Positions 44,731 to 53,977 of a stretch of DNA of 64,000 bases are shown here, piece after piece. The notes under the pieces are model-generated. The model saw nothing but the letters and a program-made list of their open reading frames with translations, did no database searches and had not been told where the DNA came from. A program made the position numbers and the translations under genes. Numbering within the stretch: position 1 is the stretch's first letter; every line of letters begins with the position of its first letter. Source of the stretch: Streptococcus sciuri (GTDB taxonomy: Bacteria > Bacillota > Bacilli > Lactobacillales > Streptococcaceae); NCBI RefSeq assembly GCF_024814375.1, contig NZ_JANUXX010000001.1:434001-498000 (forward strand), given 5' to 3'.

Positions 44731-45261
44731 TTATTTTTCCAACGAAACAGGCACTAAATAACAGACAGCTCGCTTAAATAAGCGTAAAAGTTTATTTTCA
44801 TCTAGGTTCATCTGTGTCGCTAAAACCGTGTAATGCTCTTTTCCTTCATAGTAAGCATAAGGTGTCTCTTTAAAGCCGTTACGCTCATAAAAGGCTAATC
44901 GCTTTATACGTTCTTCGTAATTATCAGCATCACTGTCTAGAGGCTCAATCGTTAAAACAAGCGCACGCCCTTTAGAAAGTTGTTTACAATCCTCTAAAAT
45001 AGCACTACCATATCCCTTACCTCTATAAGTGGCATTAACTGCTAAAAATAAAATATAAACTGTTTCCTCGGATTCGACACTATACGTAAAGCCACAAAAC
45101 TTTTCCTCATCATAGTATGCTGTAAAATGGGTATTTCTCCGTGCTGATAATAATATCAAAGGAAGATAAGGTAAGCGCTCATAAGCTGGAAAAGCTTGCT
45201 CATAAAGTTTTTTGACTTGTCTATATGTCTTTGAAAATAATCTAACCTGTCGTTTTTTCAT
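44731..45261 (-). CDS. GNAT family N-acetyltransferase
   Basis: A 176-aa acetyltransferase: AVNATYRGKGYGSAILEDCKQL is the acetyl-CoA-binding motif and AFYERNGFKETPYAYYEG the C-terminal conserved segment. Substrate unknown. The start at 45261 (MKKRQVRLF) has no clear Shine-Dalgarno; a TTAAAT ends 6 nt upstream and could be a weak leaderless promoter, but an alternative ATG at 45282 exists, so the start is uncertain. Confidence 0.8.
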   Translation of the reverse strand: MKKRQVRLFSKTYRQVKKLYEQAFPAYERLPYLPLILLSARRNTHFTAYYDEEKFCGFTYSVESEETVYILFLAVNATYRGKGYGSAILEDCKQLSKGRALVLTIEPLDSDADNYEERIKRLAFYERNGFKETPYAYYEGKEHYTVLATQMNLDENKLLRLFKRAVCYLVPVSLEK

Positions 45262-45427
45262 ATTACTATTTAAGATTAACATGCTCTACCATTTCTTTAT
45301 AAACTGTATCTACTCTTTTTTTCGTTGTTGTATCCAGTTCATAACGGTACTTATCGCCTTAAATAAAGTCTGCTAAGATAAGTTTGCTAATAAAAACGCT
45401 CACATCCCCTCACTACCATAAATACCT

Positions 45428-46108
45428 TTACTTCAAGCCCAAACAAGTGGGGGTGAGCTTTTTCCAGAATGATTTTTGATTTCCTTTTTTCCTAAAAGTC
45501 ACATCCATCAACAACCTACGCTCTGTCCACTTAGCATTTTCAACACCATTCATGCTCTCGATCCGCTGATTTGACAGGAAATTGCCCATAAAATAAATGA
45601 TATTCTTTATCACTGTACTTTGTAAGTGTTTCAGCAAGCTCTACCACACGTGGGTAATCCTCAAAGACGACCTCAGTACCTCAGTCAATCATTTTATGAT
45701 AAAGCGCTTCTTGTAATCCAGAATCCAAGATACGATTGTGTGTTTAATCAACATCATAGCCTATATCCTTAATAGCTTGTGCGATATTTCCAGGCGCATC
45801 AAACAAGGGATAACCATATAAATCATAATCGTAACTAAATCCGCTTCTAAAATCCAGTTCTTTCCCTATTTAAAATAAGAAGTAAAGTAAGGAGTAAGGA
45901 ATAAAGAGTCATAGTTACCATCTACTTTTTATGAGCTAGCGTAAAGGACATTGTGAATGAAAGTATCTCCATCCACAACAACTCGATCTGTCTTGATAGT
46001 CTCTTTTAATTTTTTTTGTTTGTGAAGGAGAATTTTTATCGAATGCCTCCCCAACAGTCAAAATCAATAACAAGCTCAAGTGAGATAATTGTTGTTCATT
46101 TGTTTCAT
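45428..46108 (-). pseudogene. Decayed CapA-family (poly-gamma-glutamate synthesis-like) gene
   Basis: On the minus strand, pieces in shifting frames spell a CapA-like metallophosphatase: TDRVVVDGDTFIHNVLYASS, then SYDYDLYGYPLFDAPGNIAQ with AIKDIGYDV after it, THNRILDSGLQ (family motif AHNHILDSGL), YPRVVELAETLTKY, and finally FMGNFLSNQRIE. Several stops and frameshifts separate them, so no full product is possible. A start-like ATG at 46106-46108 and a TATAAT at 46129-46134 remain. Confidence 0.85.
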
Positions 46109-46175
46109 CGCACTGCCTTTCAACTACCATTATAGCATTAGAGAAGATAGATCTAAAGCATAATTCTAAAAATAA

Positions 46176-46208
46176 GTAAAAACCTGAGATGAACTCAGGT
46201 CTAAAAAT
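46176..46208 (-). terminator. Terminator of infC-rpmI-rplT
   Basis: AGACCTGAG-TTCAT-CTCAGGT stem with TTTTTAC on the minus strand just after rplT. Confidence 0.85.
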
Positions 46209-46210
46209 CA

Positions 46211-46570
46211 TTATTTACCAAGTTTTTCTTTAGCTGCTTCTGCAAGAGCTGTGAAAGCTGCTGCATCATTGACAGCAAGATCTGCAAGCATTTTACGGTT
46301 TACTTCAATTTCAGCCAACTTCAAACCATGCATAAGTTGTGAGTACGAAAGACCGTTCATACGAGCAGCCGCATTGATACGTGTTATCCATAATTTACGG
46401 AAATCACGTTTTTTCTGACGGCGGTCACGGTATGCATAGTAGTAAGAGTTCATCACTTGCTCTTTTGCAGTACGGAACAAGATATGTTTTGCTCCATAGT
46501 AACCTTTAGCTAATTTTAAAATACGTTTACGGCGTTTGCGTGATACAACGCCACCTTTAACACGTGCCAT
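46211..46570 (-). CDS. rplT: 50S ribosomal protein L20
   Basis: A 119-aa basic assembly protein: [40 protein letters not shown] and [22 protein letters not shown] are diagnostic. It initiates 23S rRNA folding and represses its own operon in Firmicutes through the leader. Last gene of infC-rpmI-rplT. Confidence 0.98.
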   Translation of the reverse strand: MARVKGGVVSRKRRKRILKLAKGYYGAKHILFRTAKEQVMNSYYYAYRDRRQKKRDFRKLWITRINAAARMNGLSYSQLMHGLKLAEIEVNRKMLADLAVNDAAAFTALAEAAKEKLGK

Positions 46571-46611
46571 TTATATATCCTCCGAAAATCTTAATTTAGT
46601 AAATGAGTTGC

Positions 46612-46812
46612 TTATTTCATGCGAGTAAGCATTGCTTTGATACGTTTGAAGTCGCCTGAGTGTACCATAGAAGCTTTACGAAGATGACGACGTTGTTTTT
46701 TAGTTTTCCCATGAAAACGGTGTGAAGTATAAGCACGGAAGCGTTTCAAACCACCAGAACCTGTACGTTTAAAACGCTTTGCTGATGCACGATGTGTTTT
46801 TTGTTTTGGCAT
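46612..46812 (-). CDS. rpmI: 50S ribosomal protein L35
   Basis: A 66-aa basic protein beginning [20 protein letters not shown], the L35 signature, and ending [27 protein letters not shown] precedes the ATG. Located between infC and rplT. Confidence 0.97.
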   Translation of the reverse strand: MPKQKTHRASAKRFKRTGSGGLKRFRAYTSHRFHGKTKKQRRHLRKASMVHSGDFKRIKAMLTRMK

Positions 46813-46850
46813 GATAGATTTCTCCTTTTAATAATAGTAGTAAGTGACAA

Positions 46851-47372
46851 TTATTTTTTGTCTGAAATTGGTGCAAGTTGCATGAACATTTGACGTCCAT
46901 CCATCTTAGCTCTCTGCTCGATAATCGCAATATCTTGCGTTGCTTCAGCAAAGTCCGCCAACACTTTTGCTCCAATATCTTTATGAGTAATCATACGTCC
47001 TCTAAAACGTATTGAAACTTTAACTTTGTTTCCTTTTTGAAGGAACTTACGACCATTACGAAGCTTTGTCTCAAAGTCTCCTTTATCAATAACAGGACTA
47101 AGACGAATCTCCTTAACCGTTACAACGCTTTGTTTTTTGCGTTGCTCTTTACGTTTCTTTTGATACTCAAATTTGAACTTTCCATAGTCCATAATTTTCG
47201 CAACAGGTGGCGTAGCTTGTGGTTGGATAAGTACCAGATCAACATTAGCATCATCAGCAATAGCTTGTGCTTCTGACAATGGTTTTATACCTAGCTGCTC
47301 ACCATCAAGACCAACAAGACGAACTTCACGAACGCGAATTTCATCATTAATAAATAGATCTTTTTTAGCTAT
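46851..47372 (-). CDS. infC: Translation initiation factor IF-3, probable AUA start
   Basis: A 173-aa IF-3 with N-terminal domain ([22 protein letters not shown]), linker and C-terminal domain ([21 protein letters not shown]). It blocks premature subunit joining and proofreads the start codon. The only well-placed ribosome binding site, AGAGGTG (47379-47385), lies 6 nt before ATA at 47372-47370. The GTG at 47381, which extends the frame by three codons, overlaps that same site and has none of its own. An AUA start fits the known use of non-canonical starts by infC for autoregulation. Confidence 0.93.
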   Translation of the reverse strand: MAKKDLFINDEIRVREVRLVGLDGEQLGIKPLSEAQAIADDANVDLVLIQPQATPPVAKIMDYGKFKFEYQKKRKEQRKKQSVVTVKEIRLSPVIDKGDFETKLRNGRKFLQKGNKVKVSIRFRGRMITHKDIGAKVLADFAEATQDIAIIEQRAKMDGRQMFMQLAPISDKK

Positions 47373-47394
47373 GTTCTTCACCTCTTCATATTTT

Positions 47395-47433
47395 TAGAGA
47401 AAAACGAAAACGGACTTGCTAACACAAATCCGC
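47395..47433 (-). terminator. Attenuator terminator in the infC leader
   Basis: GCGGATTTG-TGTTAG-CAAGTCCG hairpin followed by TTTTCGTTTTTC on the minus strand, upstream of the infC start. It ends the leader transcript unless an alternative fold forms, as in L20-controlled leaders. Confidence 0.75.
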
Positions 47434-47530
47434 ACTACGAGTTATAGCTCATCTCTGAAACTTGACTTGTAGAGCCAGACAACGTTAGTCGCAAGGCGAG
47501 AAGTTCTCACTTCTGCTTTTCTCATTGATA
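47434..47530 (-). promoter_or_regulatory. infC operon leader (L20-type autoregulatory region)
   Basis: This structured minus-strand leader holds a GTGAGAAC-TTCTCGC hairpin and complementary blocks ahead of the attenuator. Firmicute infC-rpmI-rplT operons are controlled by L20 binding such a leader. I infer this role from position and hairpins, not from a covariance match. Confidence 0.55.
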
Positions 47531-47533
47531 ATG

Positions 47534-47562
47534 ATTGTAGCACATCTAAGAAAGGCTGTCAA
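47534..47562 (-). promoter_or_regulatory. infC operon promoter
   Basis: Minus-strand -35 TTGACA (47557-47562), 17-nt spacer, -10 TACAAT (47534-47539). The -35 lies within the last codons of cmk. Confidence 0.85.
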
Positions 47563-48229
47563 TCTTTTTTTGAGCTTTTTCTTGAATAAATTGAACAACT
47601 TCTTCAATTGGAATACCACTGGTATCGAATATAATAGCATCATCAGCCGCCTTTAGAGGAGATACCTTACGATGGCTATCCTTATAATCACGCGCAACAA
47701 TTTCTTCTTTTAAGCGTTCAAGATTTGTTGCAATGCCTTTTTCGAGATTTTCCTTGTATCTGCGCTCCGCTCTTTCATCAACAGAAGCAATCAGAAAAAT
47801 CTTGAGTTCAGCATTTGGTAGAACAACCGTTCCAATATCGCGCCCGTCCATGATAATAGCACCCTGTTCAGCGATACGACGCTGTTGATTAACAAGCTCA
47901 GTGCGTACTTCTGGTATGGCAGCTACCCAAGAGACGTTATTGGTCACATCATTTTGACGAATAGCGAGTGTAACATCTTTATCACCAACAAAGATGGCCT
48001 GAGTACCATCTCCTTGCTTTCTAAAAGAAATAGGATACTGAATCAACAAGTCTAAAATAGTATCCACATCGTTTTTTGTCAGTTTCTCTTTTAAAACTAA
48101 GTAAGTCGCCGAACGGTACATTGCTCCTGTATCTAAGTAAGTATAACCAAGATTTTTAGCAATAATTTTAGCTACTGTACTCTTACCACTAGAAGCAGGA
48201 CCGTCAATGGCAATACAAATAGATTTCAT
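47546..48229 (-). CDS. cmk: Cytidylate kinase
   Basis: A 227-aa nucleoside monophosphate kinase: P-loop [29 protein letters not shown], and [22 protein letters not shown]. It phosphorylates CMP and dCMP. The ATG at 48229 follows GAGAGGTCTTT. It lies 11 nt downstream of the LysM gene. Confidence 0.96.
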   Translation of the reverse strand: MKSICIAIDGPASSGKSTVAKIIAKNLGYTYLDTGAMYRSATYLVLKEKLTKNDVDTILDLLIQYPISFRKQGDGTQAIFVGDKDVTLAIRQNDVTNNVSWVAAIPEVRTELVNQQRRIAEQGAIIMDGRDIGTVVLPNAELKIFLIASVDERAERRYKENLEKGIATNLERLKEEIVARDYKDSHRKVSPLKAADDAIIFDTSGIPIEEVVQFIQEKAQKKIDSLS

Positions 48230-48239
48230 AAAGACCTCT

Positions 48240-48710
48240 CTAGTTAATATAAACCTGATCACCTGGATTTGCATACCAATAACCAAGTGTCATATGGTCA
48301 GGATTGAGTTCTTGCAGTTTCGCAACAGAAATGCCAGCACGAGCCGCAATAGAAGCAGCACCCTCACCTGCAAGAACCGTAATAGTCTCGCCACTACCTT
48401 GAGTTGAAGAGGATTCTTTCGTGCTTGAAGAACTATCAGTCGCACTTTCACTATTTTGACTTTCTTGTGATGTTGAAGTGTCTTTATTAGAACTTTTGAC
48501 AGTAGATGATGAACTAGCAAAACCAGCCGTTTCACTCGCTTTGTTTCCCCCTCTATTGGAAGTATAAAAAACAACAAACAAAATAGCGACGATAATGATA
48601 AAGAAAACGCTTAAAACACCTGTAATCCAAGATGTACTAATGGTATTACGCTTTGAGCGTGCCCCTTCTCTGGTTTCAATGATTTTTTCTTCCCATGGTT
48701 CTTTAGCCAT
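48240..48710 (-). CDS. SAG1386/EF1546-type surface protein with LysM domain
   Basis: A 156-aa bitopic protein: cytoplasmic N-terminus with [18 protein letters not shown], one membrane span (about 30-50), a Ser/Thr/Glu-rich linker (about 55-107) and a C-terminal LysM motif ([20 protein letters not shown], then LQELNPDHM). LysM binds peptidoglycan GlcNAc; the protein is probably a wall-facing accessory. Conserved upstream of cmk in streptococci. Confidence 0.9.
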   Translation of the reverse strand: MAKEPWEEKIIETREGARSKRNTISTSWITGVLSVFFIIIVAILFVVFYTSNRGGNKASETAGFASSSSTVKSSNKDTSTSQESQNSESATDSSSSTKESSSTQGSGETITVLAGEGAASIAARAGISVAKLQELNPDHMTLGYWYANPGDQVYIN

Positions 48711-48720
48711 GCTATCCCCC

Positions 48721-48749
48721 TTGTTAAATTGATAAAATCATATTACAAT
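48721..48749 (+). promoter_or_regulatory. Ferredoxin gene promoter, predicted leaderless
   Basis: -35 TTGTTA (48721-48726), 17-nt spacer, -10 TACAAT (48744-48749), six bases, then the ATG at 48756. No Shine-Dalgarno. Confidence 0.65.
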
Positions 48750-48755
48750 ATGAGT

Positions 48756-48953
48756 ATGAAAATGAAAATTATTCCAGAAAAATGCATTGCTTGTGGACTT
48801 TGCCAAACGTATTCAAATCTATTTGACTACGATGATGAAGGTATCGTTACTTTAGCAAAAACAAAAGATAAAGAATGCTCTCTCTCACCAGATGACAATA
48901 ATGCTATTTTAGCTGTCAAATCCTGTCCAACCAAAGCTCTTACGATTTTGTAA
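48756..48953 (+). CDS. fer: Ferredoxin
   Basis: A 65-aa small iron-sulfur protein: CIACGLC near the N-terminus gives three cysteine ligands (CxxCxxC), and KSCPTKAL near the C-terminus the last one, as in single-cluster [4Fe-4S] Firmicute ferredoxins. It carries electrons in the cytoplasm; partner unknown. The protein can start at 48756 (MKMKIIPEK) or at an in-frame ATG at 48750; promoter geometry favours the former and a leaderless message. Its 3' end overlaps the convergent ebsA gene by 14 nt. Confidence 0.88.
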   Translation: MKMKIIPEKCIACGLCQTYSNLFDYDDEGIVTLAKTKDKECSLSPDDNNAILAVKSCPTKALTIL

Positions 48954-49428
48954 GAGCTTTTTTCTCATTTTCATAAGTCTTAAAATAGTCTAGCTTGATA
49001 AAATTATCAACTAGCTCAACCTCACCCTGAAAAGCTAAATCAACAGTAAGAGCATCGATAAAGTATTTTTTAGGCCATTTTCGCATGTAAAAAGTACGCT
49101 TTCTCTGATTTTTTACGTACAGAGTCACTGTCGACTTAGTCACTTCCACTTTGGTGACATTTTCCAACGGAATACAAGATTTCCTAAAAACATTCAAAGA
49201 AACAATACCTAATCGACCATTTTCAATGACAAAGTAGCGATGAAACCCTACACCAAGCAAGACGATAAAAATAGCAAATAACATCAAGACTTGTTTTGAT
49301 ACTGTGAGATTTTCAAAAATTAAAGCTGCCCCAAGGAAAACGGGAATAAAAGCGATAGACCAATAGATAATCAACCATGACAACTCAGGTTGCCAATGAT
49401 ACCTAACTTTTCCTAAAAGTTTTATCAT
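48940..49428 (-). CDS. ebsA: EbsA family protein
   Basis: A 162-aa protein with two adjacent membrane spans (about 16-36 and 43-62) and a soluble PH-like C-terminal domain ([44 protein letters not shown]). This matches streptococcal/enterococcal EbsA, of unclear function (called pore forming in databases). The start overlaps the pepT stop by 4 nt. Position between pepT and ferredoxin is conserved in streptococci. Confidence 0.85.
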   Translation of the reverse strand: MIKLLGKVRYHWQPELSWLIIYWSIAFIPVFLGAALIFENLTVSKQVLMLFAIFIVLLGVGFHRYFVIENGRLGIVSLNVFRKSCIPLENVTKVEVTKSTVTLYVKNQRKRTFYMRKWPKKYFIDALTVDLAFQGEVELVDNFIKLDYFKTYENEKKALTKS

Positions 49429-50666
49429 GTCGTTCTCCTTTGAACTGATGACTCTTTAACAATACCAATAATGACATCAACAGCTTTTTGCATCGTTTCG
49501 AGACTGACAAACTCATAACGACCGTGCATATTCTCTCCACCTGCGAATAAATTTGGTGTTGGAATACCCATAAAAGAAATTTTAGAACCGTCTGTTCCAC
49601 CACGAATTGGCTCAATGATAGGCTTAATTCCCAAATCTTTCATAACTTTCTCAGCTATAACAACCGGTGTCATATCTTTTTCAATAATTTTTTTCATGTT
49701 ATAGTATTGATCATAGAGATTAACCTTAATACGCTCTGTATCAAAGTTTGCATTCATCTCAGCTGCAATTGTTTTAACGAGTTCTTTACGCTTTTTAAAA
49801 TCGTTATCTTCAAAATCTCGGATGATATAAATACTCTTAGCTTCCTCGACAGTACCTTCTAAAGAGAGTAAGTGAAAAAATCCTTGATAGCCATCTGTCA
49901 GTTCTGGACGTTCAACCTCTGGTAGTTGATTGTGAAAATCAACAGCTAATTGCAGAGCATTAATCATCTGATCTTTAGCTGTTCCAGGATGAACATTACG
50001 ACCTAAAAAAGTGAGTTCAAGCCCAGCTGCACTAAAAGTCTCGTACTGCAATTCCCCAAGAGGACCTCCATCTACAGTATAAGCAAAATCGACATCGAAA
50101 TCAGCAACATCAAACTTATCTGCCCCAATACCAATCTCTTCATCAGGTCCAAAACCAACACGAATCTCACCGTGTGGAATTTCAGGGTGCTTTGCTAGAT
50201 AAGCCATAGCTGTCATAATCTCAGCAATCCCTGCCTTATCATCAGCCCCTAAAAGAGTCGTACCGTCTGTCGTTATAAGCGTTTGTCCAATATAACCATT
50301 AAGCGCAGGGAAATCAAGAGGACTCAAAACACAATCTGACTCTCCTAAAACAATATCTCCGCCTGTATATTGAACAACCTGTGGACGAACGCCTTCAGCA
50401 TTAAAATCAGCAGTATCCATGTGAGCAATAAAACCAATTTTATGTGTCAACTCTTTGCTAGTAGCCGGCAAGGTACCTACAAGATAACCATTATCATACA
50501 AATAATGCACATCTTTTAGTCCTATAGCTTCCATTTCTGGCTTCAAGACATCTAAAGCAAACTCTACTTGACTTTGTGTTGTTGGGGTTGTCTTGCTATT
50601 TGGATTACTGCGTGTATTCACTTTGACATAGGTCAAAAAACGTTCTAATAAGTGTTGGTACGACAT
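49425..50666 (-). CDS. pepT: Peptidase T (tripeptide aminopeptidase)
   Basis: A 413-aa M20B dizinc peptidase: [10 protein letters not shown] (zinc His and the catalytic Asp), [19 protein letters not shown] (bridging Asp), [16 protein letters not shown] (catalytic Glu pair) and [19 protein letters not shown]. It cleaves N-terminal residues from tripeptides. TGAGGTGAACG precedes the ATG. Confidence 0.96.
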   Translation of the reverse strand: MSYQHLLERFLTYVKVNTRSNPNSKTTPTTQSQVEFALDVLKPEMEAIGLKDVHYLYDNGYLVGTLPATSKELTHKIGFIAHMDTADFNAEGVRPQVVQYTGGDIVLGESDCVLSPLDFPALNGYIGQTLITTDGTTLLGADDKAGIAEIMTAMAYLAKHPEIPHGEIRVGFGPDEEIGIGADKFDVADFDVDFAYTVDGGPLGELQYETFSAAGLELTFLGRNVHPGTAKDQMINALQLAVDFHNQLPEVERPELTDGYQGFFHLLSLEGTVEEAKSIYIIRDFEDNDFKKRKELVKTIAAEMNANFDTERIKVNLYDQYYNMKKIIEKDMTPVVIAEKVMKDLGIKPIIEPIRGGTDGSKISFMGIPTPNLFAGGENMHGRYEFVSLETMQKAVDVIIGIVKESSVQRRTT

Positions 50667-50693
50667 CGTTCACCTCATTTTTTTCTCTTTCTA

Positions 50694-53174
50694 TTATAAC
50701 AAAAATTCTGAAATCTCTACTAAAGATTTAGCAAAATTTTGCGAAGAAATATAAAAATCTTCTTTCAACACTTCATAAACAAAAGAACCATAAGGACGAT
50801 GCAACATCCTACTATCTAGGATAAGAACAACAGATTTTTGCTGATAACGCCTCTGAGTTCTTCCAATAGCTTGTTTCAATTTTAAAACAGATAAAGGTAG
50901 AAAGTAATCCCAAAAGGGTTGTTTGCCTTGCGCTTTTAACTGTAACTCTATTTTTTTTGACAAGGGATCTTTAGGATTGTCAAAAGGTAAACGTGCTATC
51001 ATCTCAATCATACGGTCTGCCTGCACAAAATCAACTCCCTCCCAGAAAGCCCCCGTTCCAAGAAGAATCGTGCTATCTCCTCTATCAAAGCGTTTTTTGA
51101 GCTGATAAGGTGTACCATTTTTTATCTGAGTAAGGTGCTTAATTGACCAAGAATCTAAATATTCAGAAACCCAAAGCATCATTTGCTTACTAGTAAATAA
51201 AACCAAGATAGGGTAATGATAATGAAAAAGCAAATCAATTCTTTTAGCGATTTCTAAGGCATACTGCTGTTCGCTAATATCAGATAGCAAAGGCATACTA
51301 CTATCAATCAACAGACGTTGATGTTTATCCTTTTGTCGTGGTAATGTAATAAAACTAGCTGTATCAAAGCCCAAAAGATTGGCTAGATTAACGTTATGAC
51401 TAATTTTAAGAGTCGCTGAAATAAAGTAGAGTTTCTGCATGTCAGGTAGCATGTTTTTAAAATTCAGTAATTCTTTACTTCCTGCATTGAAGAAAATATG
51501 ACGCATATCACTTTCACTATCGTAGACTGTACTAATCCAAAAGTCGCTATAATGTGATAAAAGCGTATCTTGAAGAGGTTTTACACAAGCAAGTGATAGT
51601 TCTGATAAAGCTTGTTTTAAAAGGACTAAGTCATCTTGTTCAAGTTGCTTTATTCCTCTATCATAATGTTCTTTATAAACATTTTCTGCCAAATTATTCA
51701 ACTCAAAGATGATTTCCTCAAGGAGACGTTTATCAAGCAGAGAGTCTGTTTCATTCAACGCTTTTTGGAGGTCTATCAACAATTTCTTGATCTCTAATTG
51801 TTGACGTGAAAAAGTATCTAGTGTTAAAACTAACCGCTGTGCTTCGTCAAAAATAATATGCTTCCCCTTTGCAAAAGCCTTATCATCTTGAATGCGCTCT
51901 AAAAAATAAGCATGATTGGTCACAAGAAGTTTGCAAAATTTAGATCTCTCATAGCAACGTTCCCAAAAATCTACATCCTTAAACAAAGAGTTTGACGCTA
52001 GATAACCATCATGCTTTAACGTATCAAAATAGCTCTCAAAGCGATTTTTTTGCTTAATCTCATCAAGATCTCCCGTTTGAGTTTCCATTAGCCAAATTAG
52101 CAACTGCATCTTAAAACGATTGACCAAATTATTATCACTCGGATTTTTCAAGCTATGATAAAAGGCATCTAATTTAATATAATTAGCTGGTCCTTTTAGA
52201 CTACATGCCTCTATACCAAAAACTCGTTTGATAGCAGTAGCTTCTTGCGCCATGATTTGATCCTGTAACACCTTCGTCGGCACAGCAACAATCAGCTGAT
52301 CAACCTCTTTTTTAGCCAATAATGACAGAAGATACCCATAGGTCTTACCTATACCTGACTGTGCTTCGATAAAAGTCGGTCTATTTTCTTCGAATGCAGC
52401 TAATATCTCATGCACAAATTGCTCTTGCTGCTGGCGATCCTCTAATCCTAAGAGATGTCTATTGATCTCAAATTGCTGTGACATCTGTTTTGATATTTTC
52501 ACTCTTTTTTCACGACGTAAAACCAATCCATGGCGCAGATCATAGTCAGGATTCATCAAAGGTCTAGCAAGCTGATAGGCATCATCAATAAGCATACGGC
52601 TCTCAAATAAAAGCGCATCAGCAAAAGGAAGTATGCTCTCTAGCAACTCTTTTGGAAGATTTTCAATCTTTTCTTTTACTTGTAAAAAAAGTTGAGCTGT
52701 CGCATAGGCGTCCGAAACAGCTGTGTGCGCCTGCGACAAATCTAAATCTAAAGCATCCGCTAAATAGCTCAGTCCATATTTTTCAAAACTAGGATAAAAG
52801 ACTTGGGACAACTCTACTGTATCCACACGAGGTGTTCTCAATTCATAGCCTTCCAAAAACAATTGCTCAGCCAAAAGATTAGCATCAAATTTGACATTAT
52901 GAGCCACAAAAACACAGTCTTCAATGAGATCAAAAATTTCTCTAGCTACTTGGGAAAAGTCCGGTGCCTTTGCCAACTGAGCATCAGTAATACCTGTTAG
53001 CTGGATGATGTTTTTCTCTAATGTTTCATGTGGATTGACATCTGTACTATAAGTCTTTGATATCTGATTATTTTCAATGATAACAATTCCAACTTGAATA
53101 ATTGCCGCATTACTTCCTGCCGAGGTAGCTTCTAAATCAACAACGGCATATTTTCGTTTAGCATTTTCATACAT
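50694..53174 (-). CDS. dinG: DnaQ-like exonuclease / DinG-type helicase fusion
   Basis: An 826-aa protein: N-terminal 3'-5' exonuclease (YAVVDLEATSAG as ExoI, FVAHNVKFDANLL as ExoII, HTAVSDAYATAQLF as ExoIII, residues 1-170) followed by a superfamily 2 helicase (AQSGIGKTYGYL as motif I, IIFDEAQRL as motif II, ILLGTGAFWEGVDF and QAIGRTQRR in the C-terminal half). Firmicute DinG combines these activities in DNA repair. The ATG at 53174 has no Shine-Dalgarno; an extended -10 predicts a 3-nt leader beginning ATT-ATG. Confidence 0.93.
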   Translation of the reverse strand: MYENAKRKYAVVDLEATSAGSNAAIIQVGIVIIENNQISKTYSTDVNPHETLEKNIIQLTGITDAQLAKAPDFSQVAREIFDLIEDCVFVAHNVKFDANLLAEQLFLEGYELRTPRVDTVELSQVFYPSFEKYGLSYLADALDLDLSQAHTAVSDAYATAQLFLQVKEKIENLPKELLESILPFADALLFESRMLIDDAYQLARPLMNPDYDLRHGLVLRREKRVKISKQMSQQFEINRHLLGLEDRQQQEQFVHEILAAFEENRPTFIEAQSGIGKTYGYLLSLLAKKEVDQLIVAVPTKVLQDQIMAQEATAIKRVFGIEACSLKGPANYIKLDAFYHSLKNPSDNNLVNRFKMQLLIWLMETQTGDLDEIKQKNRFESYFDTLKHDGYLASNSLFKDVDFWERCYERSKFCKLLVTNHAYFLERIQDDKAFAKGKHIIFDEAQRLVLTLDTFSRQQLEIKKLLIDLQKALNETDSLLDKRLLEEIIFELNNLAENVYKEHYDRGIKQLEQDDLVLLKQALSELSLACVKPLQDTLLSHYSDFWISTVYDSESDMRHIFFNAGSKELLNFKNMLPDMQKLYFISATLKISHNVNLANLLGFDTASFITLPRQKDKHQRLLIDSSMPLLSDISEQQYALEIAKRIDLLFHYHYPILVLFTSKQMMLWVSEYLDSWSIKHLTQIKNGTPYQLKKRFDRGDSTILLGTGAFWEGVDFVQADRMIEMIARLPFDNPKDPLSKKIELQLKAQGKQPFWDYFLPLSVLKLKQAIGRTQRRYQQKSVVLILDSRMLHRPYGSFVYEVLKEDFYISSQNFAKSLVEISEFLL

Positions 53175-53177
53175 AAT

Positions 53178-53265
53178 ACTTCTATTATAGCACTCTTTTT
53201 TCGTTATAGATAATATCATCTTTAAAACAAAGTACTTTTAAACTTTTTATGTTATACTGACAGCA
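53178..53265. promoter_or_regulatory. Divergent leaderless-type promoters of dinG and the MBL hydrolase gene
   Basis: Minus strand: TGC-TATAAT (hexamer 53084-53089 belongs to dinG, just inside the interval's left flank) gives +1 at about 53177. Plus strand: TGT-TATACT (hexamer 53253-53258) ends 6 nt before the ATG at 53265. Neither gene has a ribosome binding site. -35 elements are weak on both sides. Confidence 0.4.
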
Positions 53266-53903
53266 TGGAAATAAAAAGAACAATCAATGCTATTGCATAC
53301 GAAAACACTTACTATCTCATCAATGATAGCCACATCCTTTTGGTGGATCCAGGGAGTGACTATGTCAAAATCCACAAGGTCATATCCTCTATCGGAAAAC
53401 CGATTGCAGCCATTTTACTAACCCATGCGCACTATGACCACATTATGAGTCTTGATTTGGTACGTCACGATTTTGACAATCCACCTGTCTATATCTCTGC
53501 TGAGGAAGCCGACTGGCTAGGATCTCCTCTTGATAATCTCTCTGGGCTTCCTCGCCATAATGATATGGTGGATGTTATCGTTAGTCCTGCAGATGCTTTC
53601 TTTGAAATCGGAAAAACTTATGCATTAAACGGTTTCGTTTTTGAAGTACGTCAAACCCCTGGGCACTCTATTGGTGGTGTATCCTTTATTTTTAAGAAAG
53701 ATGCTCTTATCCTTTCTGGTGATGCTCTTTTTAGAGAGTCTATCGGACGTTATGATCTTCCAACAGGAAATAAGGCGTTGCTTTTAGATAGTATTAAAAC
53801 TCAACTCTTTACCCTTCCAAGTCATTATCGAGTATATCCTGGACATGGTTTTGATACCACTATCGGACACGAAAAACAATGCAATCCCTTTTTTATCAAC
53901 TGA
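53265..53903 (+). CDS. MBL-fold metallohydrolase
   Basis: A 212-aa metallo-beta-lactamase-fold enzyme: zinc motif LLTHAHYDHIMSLD, GGVSFIFKKDALILSGDALF with the metal Asp, RQTPGHSIGG, and YRVYPGHGFDTT near the C-terminus. It is of the glyoxalase II-like, YcbL-like class; the substrate is unknown. It reads away from dinG and probably starts leaderless. Confidence 0.9.
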   Translation: MEIKRTINAIAYENTYYLINDSHILLVDPGSDYVKIHKVISSIGKPIAAILLTHAHYDHIMSLDLVRHDFDNPPVYISAEEADWLGSPLDNLSGLPRHNDMVDVIVSPADAFFEIGKTYALNGFVFEVRQTPGHSIGGVSFIFKKDALILSGDALFRESIGRYDLPTGNKALLLDSIKTQLFTLPSHYRVYPGHGFDTTIGHEKQCNPFFIN

Positions 53904-53942
53904 TTTTCCTACTCAAAAGTCATTCGTTTTAATAAAATACGA

Positions 53943-53974
53943 AAAATCCACAAGTTTTAGAACTTGTGGATTTT
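53943..53974. terminator. Bidirectional terminator between the MBL gene and ftsX
   Basis: AAAATCCACAAGTT-loop-AACTTGTGGATTTT symmetrical stem, usable for the plus-strand MBL gene and the minus-strand prfB-ftsE-ftsX operon. Confidence 0.9.
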
Positions 53975-53977
53975 GTT

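Noticed and set aside
45936-46211. 91-codon minus-strand frame as a new cysteine-containing protein
   Set aside because: It overlaps the capA remnant in a shifted frame; the neighbouring frame gives CapA-like residues, so this is debris and not a gene.
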